Source: Alphaproteobacteria bacterium (lineage in GTDB: Bacteria; Pseudomonadota; Alphaproteobacteria; Thalassobaculales; Thalassobaculaceae). From it: a DNA stretch of 64,000 nucleotides. The notes beneath the pieces are model-generated. The model ran no database searches. It was not told where the DNA came from and saw only the letters and a list, made by a program, of their open reading frames with translations. How positions within the stretch are numbered: the first letter of the stretch is position 1; the number at the start of each line of letters is the position of its first letter. The stretch is taken from contig JANSYC010000014.1 of assembly GCA_024742605.1 (NCBI GenBank), forward strand, positions 1-64,000, read 5' to 3'. The translations under genes were made by a program, and so were the position numbers. This document shows positions 30,009 through 38,142 of the stretch, one piece after another.

Positions 30009-30293
30009 GTGGCAATTGATGCAAACCGGCTTAAGGAATTGGACAATATGGTCCGACGGATGGGGGCGCTGGCCTCGATCTTCGGGGTCCGGTCCGACTC
30101 CATCGGCAACTCTCACTTCGGAGCCTTCCGCGACCTGATGGACCTCTACACGGACATGTGTGGGCGCCAATTGAAGGAAGGCAATGATTTCCTAGATGAC
30201 GGTGTGAAACCTACTGAGGACGATGTGGCACGAGTCAATCTCGTGTTCGAGCGGATCTTCGGTTTCACCCCAGAGAATTTCAAGGCGAAGTAG
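30009..30293 (+). CDS. Small hypothetical protein, helical
   Basis: 94-residue protein from a GTG start. Composition is balanced and charged, with no signal peptide or membrane segment; three or four helices are likely. I do not recognise a family. Its end overlaps the convergent LysR gene by 14 nt. Codon use and length suggest a real gene, though with no homologue in view this remains moderate. Confidence 0.6.
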   Translation: MAIDANRLKELDNMVRRMGALASIFGVRSDSIGNSHFGAFRDLMDLYTDMCGRQLKEGNDFLDDGVKPTEDDVARVNLVFERIFGFTPENFKAK

Positions 30294-31269
30294 TGGAGTC
30301 CCGGTCCTCGCCTGGCATCCCGATTGCCGACATATGCGCATCGCGCTGAACCTCGGCGAACAGGAAGTCCCGGAACGCCCTAACCTTCGGCCGCTCGATG
30401 GCCCCTTCGGGACAGACGAAGTAATAGGCGGATTGGGTCGGCAGTTCCAGGTCGAACGGTTTGACAAGCCGCCCGGCGGCCAGATCGCTCGCAACCAGCA
30501 CGCTGCGCCCCAAGGCCACGCCCAGACCTTCAGCCGCGGCCTGCAACACCATTTCCGAGTGGTTGAAGACCAGATCGCGGGTTGACTGCACGGTCGTGAT
30601 GTCGAGCCCTGCCGCCTCCAGCCACGTATCCCAGTCCTCCGGCAGATCGTCGTGCAGGAAGGTCTGGTTGGCCAGATCTTGCGGCTTCAGAAGCGGTGTC
30701 GGCCCGGTCAGCATTTTCGGGCTGCACACCACGAATACCACTTCGGTTAGCAGGCGTTCGACCCGCAGCCCCTTGTAGTTCCCGCTGCCGTAGCGAATTC
30801 CGACATCCATACCGTCGCTGCCGAAGTCGATCAGCGTGTCGTTGATCGACAGTCGGACCTCGATATCCGGATGCTGCGCGCCAAAGCGGCCAAGCCTGGG
30901 CACCAACCATTTCGCGGCGAAGCTGGTGAAGGTGGATACACGCAGCACACCCGCCTTATCCCGTTCCTTGAGTTTCGTGGTGGCGTCATTGATCCGGTCC
31001 AGCGCCTCCCGCAACGGCGGGAAGTACGCCTGGCCGGCATCTGTGAGAAGCAGGTTCCGATTCTGTCGCTTGAACAGCGACATCCCGAGATATTCCTCAA
31101 GCGCTTTGATCTGATGGCTCACGGCGGCCTGGGTGACGTGGAGTTCCTCCGCCGCCTTCGTGAAGCTGAGATGGCGGGCCGCAGCTTCGAAGGAGCGCAG
31201 GGCATTCAGGGGGGGCAAGCGCCGCAATGAAGCCTCATCAGCCGGTGGATCCGGGGTCTCTGCCCCCAC
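30280..31269 (-). CDS. GcvA-type LysR transcriptional regulator
   Basis: 329-residue LysR regulator of the GcvA subgroup. The helix-turn-helix reads FTKAAEELHVTQAAVSHQI, preceded by LPPLNALRSFEAAARHLS, which is the usual GcvA-type opening. The C-terminal effector domain has the GcvA-like pattern VDVGIRYGSG(N)YKGL. Start is GTG at 31269 without an obvious Shine-Dalgarno; an internal TTG is possible. A T-N11-A palindrome lies 8 nt upstream, consistent with autoregulation. No dedicated target gene is divergent from it except the DUF1127 gene nearly 200 nt away. Confidence 0.87.
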   Translation of the reverse strand: MGAETPDPPADEASLRRLPPLNALRSFEAAARHLSFTKAAEELHVTQAAVSHQIKALEEYLGMSLFKRQNRNLLLTDAGQAYFPPLREALDRINDATTKLKERDKAGVLRVSTFTSFAAKWLVPRLGRFGAQHPDIEVRLSINDTLIDFGSDGMDVGIRYGSGNYKGLRVERLLTEVVFVVCSPKMLTGPTPLLKPQDLANQTFLHDDLPEDWDTWLEAAGLDITTVQSTRDLVFNHSEMVLQAAAEGLGVALGRSVLVASDLAAGRLVKPFDLELPTQSAYYFVCPEGAIERPKVRAFRDFLFAEVQRDAHMSAIGMPGEDRDSTTSP

Positions 31270-31276
31270 GCAATAT

Positions 31277-31289
31277 TGTCACCGTGACA
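31277..31289. promoter_or_regulatory. LysR-type T-N11-A box
   Basis: TGTCA-CCG-TGACA is a perfect interrupted palindrome with T and A exactly eleven bases apart, the classical LysR recognition box. It sits just upstream of the GcvA-type LysR start codon, fitting autorepression. Confidence 0.5.
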
Positions 31290-31397
31290 TATACATTATT
31301 TTTTCTAATCGAGTGTATGAGAAAGTATCGTTTGAGAGCCTTCTAATGTCGATCTATTTCTAACAGCAACGGAGCGGGTTTAAGCGAACTTTCTCCA

Positions 31398-31416
31398 TAA
31401 GCGGTGAAGCCGCTTA
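31398..31416. other. Stem-loop in the leader region of the DUF1127 gene
   Basis: TAAGCGG and CCGCTTA form a perfect 7 nt stem with loop TGAAG, ending 49 nt before the DUF1127 start. The surrounding 190 nt are AT-rich. It could be a leader hairpin or an operator. Confidence 0.4.
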
Positions 31417-31465
31417 GCCCTGGCCCTGAGATATAGGGTTACAATTTTGTTAATAGGAGGCTCGC

Positions 31466-31690
31466 ATGAACACCATGATCTCGAAGAGCGCTTTCGGCCG
31501 GTCCGCATTCGCCCCGTCCTACCAGCCCGCCTCGATCCTGGAGCGGGTCCGTCACACGGTCCTGGTCTCCCTCGAGCGGTTCGAGCAGCGGCTCGCCCTG
31601 TCGGACCTCGACGACCGCATGCTGAATGACATCGGCGTCGATCGGGTCGCACGGGCCCGCGAAGTCGGCAAACCCTTCTGGACCGCCTGA
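31466..31690 (+). CDS. DUF1127 small protein
   Basis: 74-residue protein whose C-terminal half carries the DUF1127 signature LDDRMLNDIGVDRV followed by the AREVGKPFW ending. The N-terminal 30 residues are a variable, serine/proline-rich extension, so it is a little longer than the minimal 45-residue family members. AGGAGG lies 4 nt before the ATG. Small DUF1127 proteins such as CcaF1 of Rhodobacter bind RNA and are co-transcribed with regulatory RNAs; a structured region follows here too. Regulation is likely to involve stress sigma factors, as in relatives, but no promoter was assigned with confidence. Confidence 0.85.
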   Translation: MNTMISKSAFGRSAFAPSYQPASILERVRHTVLVSLERFEQRLALSDLDDRMLNDIGVDRVARAREVGKPFWTA

Positions 31691-31735
31691 GCGCACCCAT
31701 AAGGTCGTCGGCAAGCTCCCTACTTGTCCGATGAA

Positions 31736-31860
31736 CGGGTCTTCCTTGAGACCCGCTAGGCTGCCGGCCGCCCTCCCCCCCACCCGGGCGGCCGCGCAGA
31801 CCTAATGACTTCCCCGAATGATCGTGACTTCACGGCCGGATCCCTGCGATCCGGCCTTTT
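31736..31860 (+). ncRNA. Candidate 3'-UTR small RNA downstream of DUF1127 (C-rich loop hairpin)
   Basis: Three perfect hairpins follow the DUF1127 stop in tandem: CGGGTCT/AGACCCG (31736-31742 and 31749-31755), a 9 nt GC stem at 31765-31773/31786-31794 displaying the C-rich loop TCCCCCCCACCC, and the intrinsic terminator at 31834-31860. In Rhodobacter sphaeroides the CcsR small RNAs are processed from the transcript of a DUF1127 gene and show C-rich, anti-Shine-Dalgarno-like loops. The architecture here matches that idea; expression is not shown. Confidence 0.45.
31834..31860 (+). terminator. Rho-independent terminator
   Basis: Perfect 9 nt stem GGCCGGATC (31834-31842) and GATCCGGCC (31848-31856), loop CCTGC, followed by TTTTCC. 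This is the clearest intrinsic terminator in the window and should end the DUF1127 transcript. Confidence 0.82.
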
Positions 31861-31962
31861 CCTTGTCTGAGCGACGGCACTCCGATTCACTCTCGACATT
31901 CTCGGGTTGCAGTCCATTTGATGTCTGGGAGACCTGTCCATCCCGAAGCCGGAGTGCACCTC

Positions 31963-32871
31963 GTGATCCGCCATTCAGCGTCTCGAAGCAAATTCATCAC
32001 CGTAATCGGACTGGCCGGACTCATCCCGGCGTTACTGGTCGCGGGATCTTCATCTCTTGCTCACGCCAATCAGGCAGGAAGCGATCGGGCCACATCGGTC
32101 GTCTCTCGGTCCCCGATTTCCGAGGGCTCGCAGCCCGTGCGGGCGAGCTATGACGTCTATTTCGGCGGCTTTCATGTGCTGAGCAGCACTGCGATGTATG
32201 AGCGCGGCGAGACCGATTACGCGGTTTCGGCGACCGGACGGACCCAGGGCATTCTGGAGTTCTTCTTCGAATGGGCGGGCGAGACCAGGACGACCGGCCG
32301 GTTCAACGGCCCGCGCGTGTTTCCGATTTTGCACGAAAGCCGCGGACAGGGCAGTTCGGAAGAGCGGCGCATGTCGATTCGCTACGACGAGTCCGGCGAA
32401 GTGGCGGACCTTGTCGTGGAGCCGACACCAGATCCAGAAGAAGTCACCCCGCTACCGGAAAACGCGGACGATGGAACCATCGACCCGTTGACCGTCTTCG
32501 CCGATCTAGGTCGCTCCGTCAGCGAAGGGCGTGGGTGTACCGGAACCTATGCGGTGTTCGACGGCAAGCGGCGCTACGACCTCACGGTTTCCGACAGGGG
32601 CGAGGAAGTCCTGCAGCCGACCAGCTACTCGGTCTTCAGCGGCCCCGCCTTGGCCTGTCATGTGGAATGGGACATGAAAGGCGGCGCGCGCCGGGAGAAG
32701 AACAAATACAGCCGCACCGCCAGAGACCGCACCGTCTACGTCGCCGCCCCTTTCGAGGGGGCCGAGCCGATCCCGGTCGCCATGAGCATTGAGACCGACT
32801 ACGGTACCCTGATGGCGCATCTGACAAGTGTGGAGGCTGGCGGAAGACGGCTGGCGGTGCCGACCGACTAG
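31963..32871 (+). CDS. Secreted DUF3108-family protein
   Basis: 302-residue exported protein. Residues 1-35 form a signal peptide ending near SSLAHA. The mature part begins with VRASYDVYFGGFHVL and continues with the FSATGRTQGILEFFF-like pattern expected of DUF3108, a periplasmic or outer-membrane-associated beta-rich family of unknown function. The GTG at 31963 is chosen because GGAG lies 8 nt upstream; TTG at 31918 or ATG at 31921 would add 14-15 residues ahead of the signal peptide. The stop shares CTAG with the convergent small gene. Confidence 0.75.
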   Translation: MIRHSASRSKFITVIGLAGLIPALLVAGSSSLAHANQAGSDRATSVVSRSPISEGSQPVRASYDVYFGGFHVLSSTAMYERGETDYAVSATGRTQGILEFFFEWAGETRTTGRFNGPRVFPILHESRGQGSSEERRMSIRYDESGEVADLVVEPTPDPEEVTPLPENADDGTIDPLTVFADLGRSVSEGRGCTGTYAVFDGKRRYDLTVSDRGEEVLQPTSYSVFSGPALACHVEWDMKGGARREKNKYSRTARDRTVYVAAPFEGAEPIPVAMSIETDYGTLMAHLTSVEAGGRRLAVPTD

Positions 32872-33113
32872 CCGATTCGACCGGCCTCCCGCAGCAGGGA
32901 TCTGCCGCGCTGGGTGAGCAACACCACGGATACCCCGGCCGACCGGCTACGTGCGACCAGTTCCCGGTCCACTGCGGTTTCCCAGACCGGCAAGCGCGGG
33001 CAGGAGGTGCGCCAGACATCCATAACCTCGGAATAGGGCTTGGGCTCGGACGCCAGCCAGGTCAGAAAATCGAGCACGAGGGGTTCGATTGTGCGCGCTT
33101 CTTCGTCGATCAT
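32868..33113 (-). CDS. Small hypothetical protein, possible winged-helix fold
   Basis: 81-residue protein. The C-terminal half has a pattern like the wing of a MarR/PadR-type domain (VSVVLLTQRGRSLLREAG), and the N-terminal half is helical with WLASEPKPYSEVMDVWRTS. I cannot name a family. The ATG at 33113 has GGAGG 5 nt upstream; an ATG at 33125 would add four residues. It lies 17 nt after the TauE-like gene on the same strand, so they probably form an operon. Its stop shares CTAG with the DUF3108 gene. Confidence 0.65.
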   Translation of the reverse strand: MIDEEARTIEPLVLDFLTWLASEPKPYSEVMDVWRTSCPRLPVWETAVDRELVARSRSAGVSVVLLTQRGRSLLREAGRIG

Positions 33114-33130
33114 GGTGTCCTCCATTTCGC

Positions 33131-33883
33131 TTATAGCCCAAGGTCCTGGAACAGAAGCCACCCGCCCTGACCCAAATAGATCACCGATACCACCGTGATG
33201 ATGCGTACTGCCCAAAGGCGGTAGTTGGTGTCCGACATGGCCTGCAACACCGGCTTCGCGAGCACGGTACCAAGGAGCGATGCCGTGATCGCCACCCCGA
33301 CCAGCACAGGGTCGAGCACGGCGCTCTCGGCAATCAGGCTGCTGAAATAGAGCGTCTTCAATCCATGCCCGGCGACCTGGCAGACCCCTTTGGTTGCGAT
33401 GATCTCGCGCCGATCGAGCGTGCCGTTCAGGAAGAACTGATCGAGCACCGGACCCGCGACACCGGTCAGCAGCATCATCGACATGCACAGTACGCCGTAG
33501 GCGAAACCACCGCGCGCACGCTCCGGATTTCCGCGAAGCCGGTCGGGTAGAAGGCGCCCAGCGAACGGCAGGGCGCCCAGCATCAGCAGGGCGACAGCCT
33601 TGGTTGGGATCAACTGCCAAACGGTCCAGACACCCAGCACGATCAAGCAGCCGCCCAGATACCCGCCCGCGGTTCGCCAGCGAACGTGTCGCCACCAAAG
33701 GGTCGCGCGCCACAGATTCGAGGACAGCTGGGTCACCCCGTGCAGTGCCATAGCATCCTGAACCGGCAGCATGGTAACGAGCACGCCAACCAGGATCATG
33801 CCGCCGGCCATGCCGAAGATTCCCGACAGGAACGACGTCGACACCATAACGAAGCAAACGAGTGCAATCAGCACAACCGACAT
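33131..33883 (-). CDS. TauE/SafE-family sulfite/organosulfonate exporter
   Basis: 250-residue inner-membrane protein with seven or eight predicted transmembrane helices. The first repeat has the family's glycine motif (SGIFGMAGGMILVG), and the second repeat shows the matching SLLGTVLAKPVL region. Relatives export sulfite, sulfoacetate or other organic anions. GAGG sits 8 nt before the ATG at 33883; reading further upstream on the same frame runs into the divergent LysR gene and is not coding. It is co-oriented with an 81-residue gene and divergent from a GcvA-type LysR gene, which may control it. Confidence 0.85.
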   Translation of the reverse strand: MSVVLIALVCFVMVSTSFLSGIFGMAGGMILVGVLVTMLPVQDAMALHGVTQLSSNLWRATLWWRHVRWRTAGGYLGGCLIVLGVWTVWQLIPTKAVALLMLGALPFAGRLLPDRLRGNPERARGGFAYGVLCMSMMLLTGVAGPVLDQFFLNGTLDRREIIATKGVCQVAGHGLKTLYFSSLIAESAVLDPVLVGVAITASLLGTVLAKPVLQAMSDTNYRLWAVRIITVVSVIYLGQGGWLLFQDLGL

Positions 33884-33976
33884 CGGGTTTCCTCTTTTCC
33901 CTTCTTTCTGCGCCCTCTTTCGGCCTACCGCAAACAGAGTTACGCTGGGCTGACCATCAGATTTCTTGAGGCTAAA

Positions 33977-34876
33977 ATGCGGGCGCTGCCCTATCTCAAT
34001 GGCATCCGTGCCTTCGAGGCGACGGCCCGAGCCGGCAGCTTCGCAGGTGCCGGCCAGGAACTCGGTGTCTCTCCGGCCGCGATCAGCCGCATGGTGAAGC
34101 TGCTTGAGGAGCGTCTGGGTGTGGTGCTGTTTCAGCGCAGGGCGAACCGTTTGGTCGCGACCGAATCCGGCCGGACCTATGCAAACGGTATTGGCCGATT
34201 GTTCGACGAGATGGAACAGCTGACCCAATCGATCCGCCAGCAGGTGGCCCAGAGAGTTCTGACGGTCGGCGTCGGCCCGACCTTCGCCGTGCGGTGGCTG
34301 ATTCCACGTCTGGCGGAATTTCAGCGCCTGGCCCCCGACATCGAGGTTCGAATTACGGCCGGCGGAATGCGCACCCTGTTTCGGGACGATTGGAGTTGCG
34401 GCATTCAACTTGGGGACGGCAACTGGCCGGGCTTGCAGGCCGAGCGGTTGTTTCCCGCCGACCTGACGCCGGTCTGCACCTCCGCCAGCGCGTGCGGGCT
34501 CCGCAACCCAAACGATCTCCGGCCCGGACACTTGCTGCGGGTGAGCCACGCCGAAACCGATTGGCCGCTCTGGTTTTCGGCGGCGAAGGCACCTGACCCC
34601 GGTGCCGCCGGACCGGTATTCGACACCTATGGCCAGGCGCTCCAAGCAGCCTCAGACGGGCTCGGGGTCGCCCTGGGCATTCGCCCCTATATCGACGATG
34701 ATCTGGCGGCCGGACGCCTGACGGCCCCGTTCGAGATTTCGGTTCCCAAAGGCATGCACTGGTACCTGGTCCACCGGTCCGACAACCCGGTGGATTCGAG
34801 CTTCACCATCTTCCGGGATTGGATTCGGACCGTCATCCAGCCGTCCGACGCTGGACGCCCGGCCGCCATCGCGTAA
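33977..34876 (+). CDS. GcvA-type LysR transcriptional regulator
   Basis: 299-residue LysR regulator: RALPYLNGIRAFEATARAG opening, helix-turn-helix with GSFAGAGQELGVSPAAISRMV (split here as the recognition helix SPAAISRMVKLLE), and a GcvA-like effector domain. GAGG lies 5 nt before the ATG; a much longer in-frame extension to 33686 would lie over the TauE gene and is rejected. It is divergent from the TauE exporter (93 nt gap) and 37 nt upstream of the CoA transferase genes on the same strand, so it could govern either unit. Confidence 0.86.
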   Translation: MRALPYLNGIRAFEATARAGSFAGAGQELGVSPAAISRMVKLLEERLGVVLFQRRANRLVATESGRTYANGIGRLFDEMEQLTQSIRQQVAQRVLTVGVGPTFAVRWLIPRLAEFQRLAPDIEVRITAGGMRTLFRDDWSCGIQLGDGNWPGLQAERLFPADLTPVCTSASACGLRNPNDLRPGHLLRVSHAETDWPLWFSAAKAPDPGAAGPVFDTYGQALQAASDGLGVALGIRPYIDDDLAAGRLTAPFEISVPKGMHWYLVHRSDNPVDSSFTIFRDWIRTVIQPSDAGRPAAIA

Positions 34877-34913
34877 AGTAGCCCCCTTTTCAGAGACCCA
34901 ATCCGAGGCCCCG

Positions 34914-35600
34914 ATGCCCATCGATAAGATCACTCCGTCCGTCACCGAGGCCGTGCAGGGGGTGAAAGACGGAATGACCATCATGATTTCCGGATTCGGC
35001 TTCGCGGGTGTGCCCAACGACCTGATCCACGGCGTGCTCGACAGCGGAGCAAAGGATCTCACAGTGATCTCGAACAACGCCGGCACCGGTACCGAAGGCC
35101 TGGCGGCACTGGTCGGAAGCGGCCGTGTCACCCGGATCATCTGCAGCTATCCGCGCTCCAAGGGCTCCGACCTGTTCGACGCGCGATACGCCGCGGGAGA
35201 GATCGAACTCGAACTTGTGCCGCAGGGGACGTTGTCCGAGCGGATGCGGGCGGCGGGTGCCGGGATCGGCGGCTTCTTCACACCGACCGGCGCGGGAACC
35301 GAGCTTGCGGCCGGCAAGGAGACCCGGATGATTGACGGGCGCGAATACGTACTGGAAGCGCCGCTCCGCGCCGACATGGCGCTGGTCCAGGCACAGGAGG
35401 CGGACCGCTGGGGCAACCTGCTCTATCGCAAGGCCGCCCGGAACTTTGGGCCCGTCATGGCGATGGCGGCGGATTTGACCGTCGTGCAGGTAAAGCGGAT
35501 CGTGGCCCTGGGTGAGATGGACCCAGAGGCTGTCGTCACCCCCGGCATCTTCGTCGACCGGGTGGTGCATATCGACAACAACCGGGAGTGGGACATATGA
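34914..35600 (+). CDS. 3-oxoacid CoA-transferase, subunit A
   Basis: 228-residue alpha subunit of a two-component family I CoA transferase (ScoA/PcaI/AtoD type). The CoA-binding glycine block ISGFGFAGVPNDL and the later TPTGAGTELAAGKE and DRWGNLLYRKAARNF segments are characteristic. It would move CoA between succinyl-CoA and acetoacetate or 3-oxoadipate. The stop overlaps the start of subunit B (ATGA). No other 3-oxoadipate genes are nearby; with bdhA and acetoacetyl-CoA synthetase elsewhere in the window, a ketone-body role is the more likely. Confidence 0.93.
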   Translation: MPIDKITPSVTEAVQGVKDGMTIMISGFGFAGVPNDLIHGVLDSGAKDLTVISNNAGTGTEGLAALVGSGRVTRIICSYPRSKGSDLFDARYAAGEIELELVPQGTLSERMRAAGAGIGGFFTPTGAGTELAAGKETRMIDGREYVLEAPLRADMALVQAQEADRWGNLLYRKAARNFGPVMAMAADLTVVQVKRIVALGEMDPEAVVTPGIFVDRVVHIDNNREWDI

Positions 35601-36289
35601 GTGTCGCGGATCTGGAACTCGGCGTCACCAAGCTGACGCGCCCGCAGATCGCCCGCCGCGCGGCCGAGCTGATCCCAGACGGCAGCTTCGTCAATCTCGG
35701 CATCGGCATCCCGACCCTGGCCGCCAACGTGATGCCCGCCGGCAAGGATGTGGTGCTGCACAGTGAGAACGGGATTCTGGGTGTCGGACCGACTCCACCG
35801 GAGGCGGAGCGGGATCGCGACCTGATCAATGCGTCCAAGGACTACGTCACCCTGCTGCCGGGGGGCTCATATTGCGTGCACTCCGATGCCTTTGCGATGA
35901 TCCGGGGCGGCCACCTGGATCTGGCCCTGCTGGGCGCGTTCGAGGTCGCCGGCAATGGCGATCTTGCGAACTGGACCACCGGCGACCGGCGTTTTCCGCC
36001 GGGTGTGGGCGGGGCAATGGATCTGGCGGTCGGAGCCAAGGCAATCTGGGTACTGACCGACCACACCACCAAGAAGGGCGAGCCCAAGATCGTGAACGCC
36101 TGCAAATACCCGCTGACCGCCAAGGGCGTGGTCAAGCGGATCTTCACCGATCTGGCCCTGATCGACCTGACCGAGGACGGTTTGCTGGTCCGGGAGATGG
36201 TGCCGGGCCTGACCATCGACGCGCTGCAGGCGGTCACCGAGCCGAAGCTGGCCCTCGCCGAGGACTGGCAGGAACTGGCCGCCGCCTGA
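35597..36289 (+). CDS. 3-oxoacid CoA-transferase, subunit B
   Basis: 230-residue beta subunit. The catalytic Glu is in HSENGILGVGP, which forms the enzyme-CoA thioester, and the GGSYCVHSDAFAMIRGGH block and TDLALIDLTEDG segment are typical. The ATG at 35597 overlaps the TGA of subunit A by 4 nt, so translation is coupled and subunits would be made in equal amounts. A GTG three codons upstream is in frame but less likely. The stop abuts the convergent PiT-like gene with no spacing. Confidence 0.94.
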   Translation: MSVADLELGVTKLTRPQIARRAAELIPDGSFVNLGIGIPTLAANVMPAGKDVVLHSENGILGVGPTPPEAERDRDLINASKDYVTLLPGGSYCVHSDAFAMIRGGHLDLALLGAFEVAGNGDLANWTTGDRRFPPGVGGAMDLAVGAKAIWVLTDHTTKKGEPKIVNACKYPLTAKGVVKRIFTDLALIDLTEDGLLVREMVPGLTIDALQAVTEPKLALAEDWQELAAA

Positions 36290-37300
36290 TCAATCCGGCG
36301 AAACCACGGTCGGGACATTGGATTCGTGCTCGTAGCCGCCGGTATAGGCGGCCAGATAGGGCATGGAGAACGCGATCGCGATGCTGATCACCAGTCCGGC
36401 GACAGCCTTGGTGACATCCGAGAACGCCGTACGACCTGCGGTCTTCATGCTGGAGACGTGGAGCGAGATGACCAGCGCGAACTCCCGGCCGGCGAGCAGC
36501 CCTAGGAACACCCAAGTCGTGCTCATCGGCACGTTCGAAAGCTCCTTGAAGAAAATCAGGATCAGAGCGTAGGCGAAGTCGATCAGGGTGGCCGAGCGGA
36601 TATCCTGGGTATTGGTCTTTGAGGTCACGATGCCCTGGATGGCCCCGCCACGCTGGTAGAACAAGATCGCGTGCAGCCCCAGCATCACAACCAGCGCGAA
36701 AATCAGCATGGAGGCATCCAACTGGCGCGGCAGATAGGCGAAGATGTTCGCCAGATCCTGGACCAGCCATTGGCTCCACAGGAATCCGGTCGAGATCCAT
36801 TGCAGCGCTACCCAGTATCCCCGCGGCGGCGCGTCCTTGGTGGCGAGAAATTTGGCGTAGAAAATTCGTCCGATCAGGACGTACACCACGATTCCCACGG
36901 CGAAGGCCACCCCGTACCCGATCAGGGATTTGGTCAGCATGCTGGGCAATGCGGCGGCGGCGAAGGAGGTCAGGATCAGGAAGGTCGTGCTGACCGGAAT
37001 GCCGAACCGGGTCAGAAGCAGCACCACCAGGGGCGGCATGATCAAGGCCCAGGTGAACAGCGTCGGCATCGGAAATTTCTCGAGCCGGCCATAAGAGATA
37101 TCGCCGTCATAGGCAATCCAGCCATAGAGGAAGACCGCCACCAGAATGGCGCAGGCGAACAGCCAGAGAACCCACCAAGGCCGATGGCTGTTCGAACTGA
37201 GAAACGTCCCGAGAGTTTGAATGGCGTCATTCGCCACCACCGAATAGGCGGCGAGCAAGAAGCCAATCAACATCAGGCCATGGTGCATGTCCAAGGGCAT
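36290..37300 (-). CDS. Polytopic membrane protein, PiT-like
   Basis: 336-residue protein with about nine predicted transmembrane helices. Two short repeated signatures, ANDAIQTLGTF near the N-terminus and PVSTTFLIL/PMSTTWVFL in both halves, resemble the duplicated ND-x5-GT and PVSTT motifs of PiT phosphate permeases. A cation- or proton-coupled anion transporter is therefore the best guess, but the match is by motif only. GGGAG lies 7 nt before the start. The end abuts CoA transferase subunit B; upstream is a 256 nt gap before the lipoprotein gene. Confidence 0.6.
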   Translation of the reverse strand: MPLDMHHGLMLIGFLLAAYSVVANDAIQTLGTFLSSNSHRPWWVLWLFACAILVAVFLYGWIAYDGDISYGRLEKFPMPTLFTWALIMPPLVVLLLTRFGIPVSTTFLILTSFAAAALPSMLTKSLIGYGVAFAVGIVVYVLIGRIFYAKFLATKDAPPRGYWVALQWISTGFLWSQWLVQDLANIFAYLPRQLDASMLIFALVVMLGLHAILFYQRGGAIQGIVTSKTNTQDIRSATLIDFAYALILIFFKELSNVPMSTTWVFLGLLAGREFALVISLHVSSMKTAGRTAFSDVTKAVAGLVISIAIAFSMPYLAAYTGGYEHESNVPTVVSPD

Positions 37301-37556
37301 GAGGGCACTCCCGTATCCGACGGCGAAATCGCTACTGCTGCTTTAGAGCTTTCGAATGAAGGTTTGTCCATAAGTTCCTACGCGGCCCGCTCTATGGGTC
37401 GGGGCCACCATGGTTGCCGATTGGCACCACCGCTCCCAGGCGGTGATCCTGCCCTATGCTGCATGTCATGACGTTCAAGTTAAGGTTGATTTCGAGAGTT
37501 GTGCGTGGTTTGTTCTCCTATAGCGTGTTTTGAAACAGCAAAGGTAACGGTCGGCG

Positions 37557-37952
37557 ATGAAATTCTTCGATCGCAATCTGGTGATAGGGCTCCGAAACTC
37601 AGTGCCAAAGCTTTTCGGCCTGGGAGGTCTGCTCCTCCTCTCCGGGTGCGCCACCACCGAGTTTTATCAGGCGCGAGACGCCTGCCGGGCCGAGTGGTAT
37701 GCGCGAATTCCGGAGAGGATCGAACAGCGGCTCGTTAATGAGACCCGCTACGAGGAGCGTTTCACCGGGGAAACCGTGTGCACCACGAACAACGATGTTA
37801 CGAACTGCGTGCAGCAAACACGCCGGGTTCCCGTGACCTATCCGGTCGTCAAGAACTTCGACCTGAATGAGCCCAAGCGGACGCCGCGCATCAATGCCTG
37901 CGTGATCGATTTGTGCCTGAACAGATTTGGGAATCCCGACTGCAAGCCCTGA
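37557..37952 (+). CDS. Small putative lipoprotein
   Basis: 131-residue protein with a lipobox, LLLLSGCATT, giving a predicted lipidated Cys near residue 31. The mature part is cysteine-rich (six further cysteines, including CTTNNDVTNC and CVIDLC), suggesting disulfides in the periplasm, and has an RRVPVTYPVV stretch. I do not recognise the family. The 256 nt upstream include CACCGC/GCGGTG, a short inverted repeat, and a TATAGC that may be a promoter element. Confidence 0.68.
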   Translation: MKFFDRNLVIGLRNSVPKLFGLGGLLLLSGCATTEFYQARDACRAEWYARIPERIEQRLVNETRYEERFTGETVCTTNNDVTNCVQQTRRVPVTYPVVKNFDLNEPKRTPRINACVIDLCLNRFGNPDCKP

Positions 37953-38142
37953 GGTCAGGTCTGCGTCAATGAACGGTCATAGAAGGGATTTCCCACCTGG
38001 TCCCGGCCGCATCATCGTTTAAGGGTCAAAACTCACCCTCACGTCGGATTCCAATAAATCAACGCACGGACGCCCACATTAGCGCCTGTAGTGATCTCTG
38101 TGGAATTACGAAAAAGCGGCGCCTGCGATGGGTGCCCTCGTT

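Noticed and set aside
33131-34645. TauE protein with a long N-terminal extension to 34645
   Set aside because: The extension runs antisense through the LysR gene; the TauE start at 33883 has its own ribosome-binding site and membrane-helix N-terminus.
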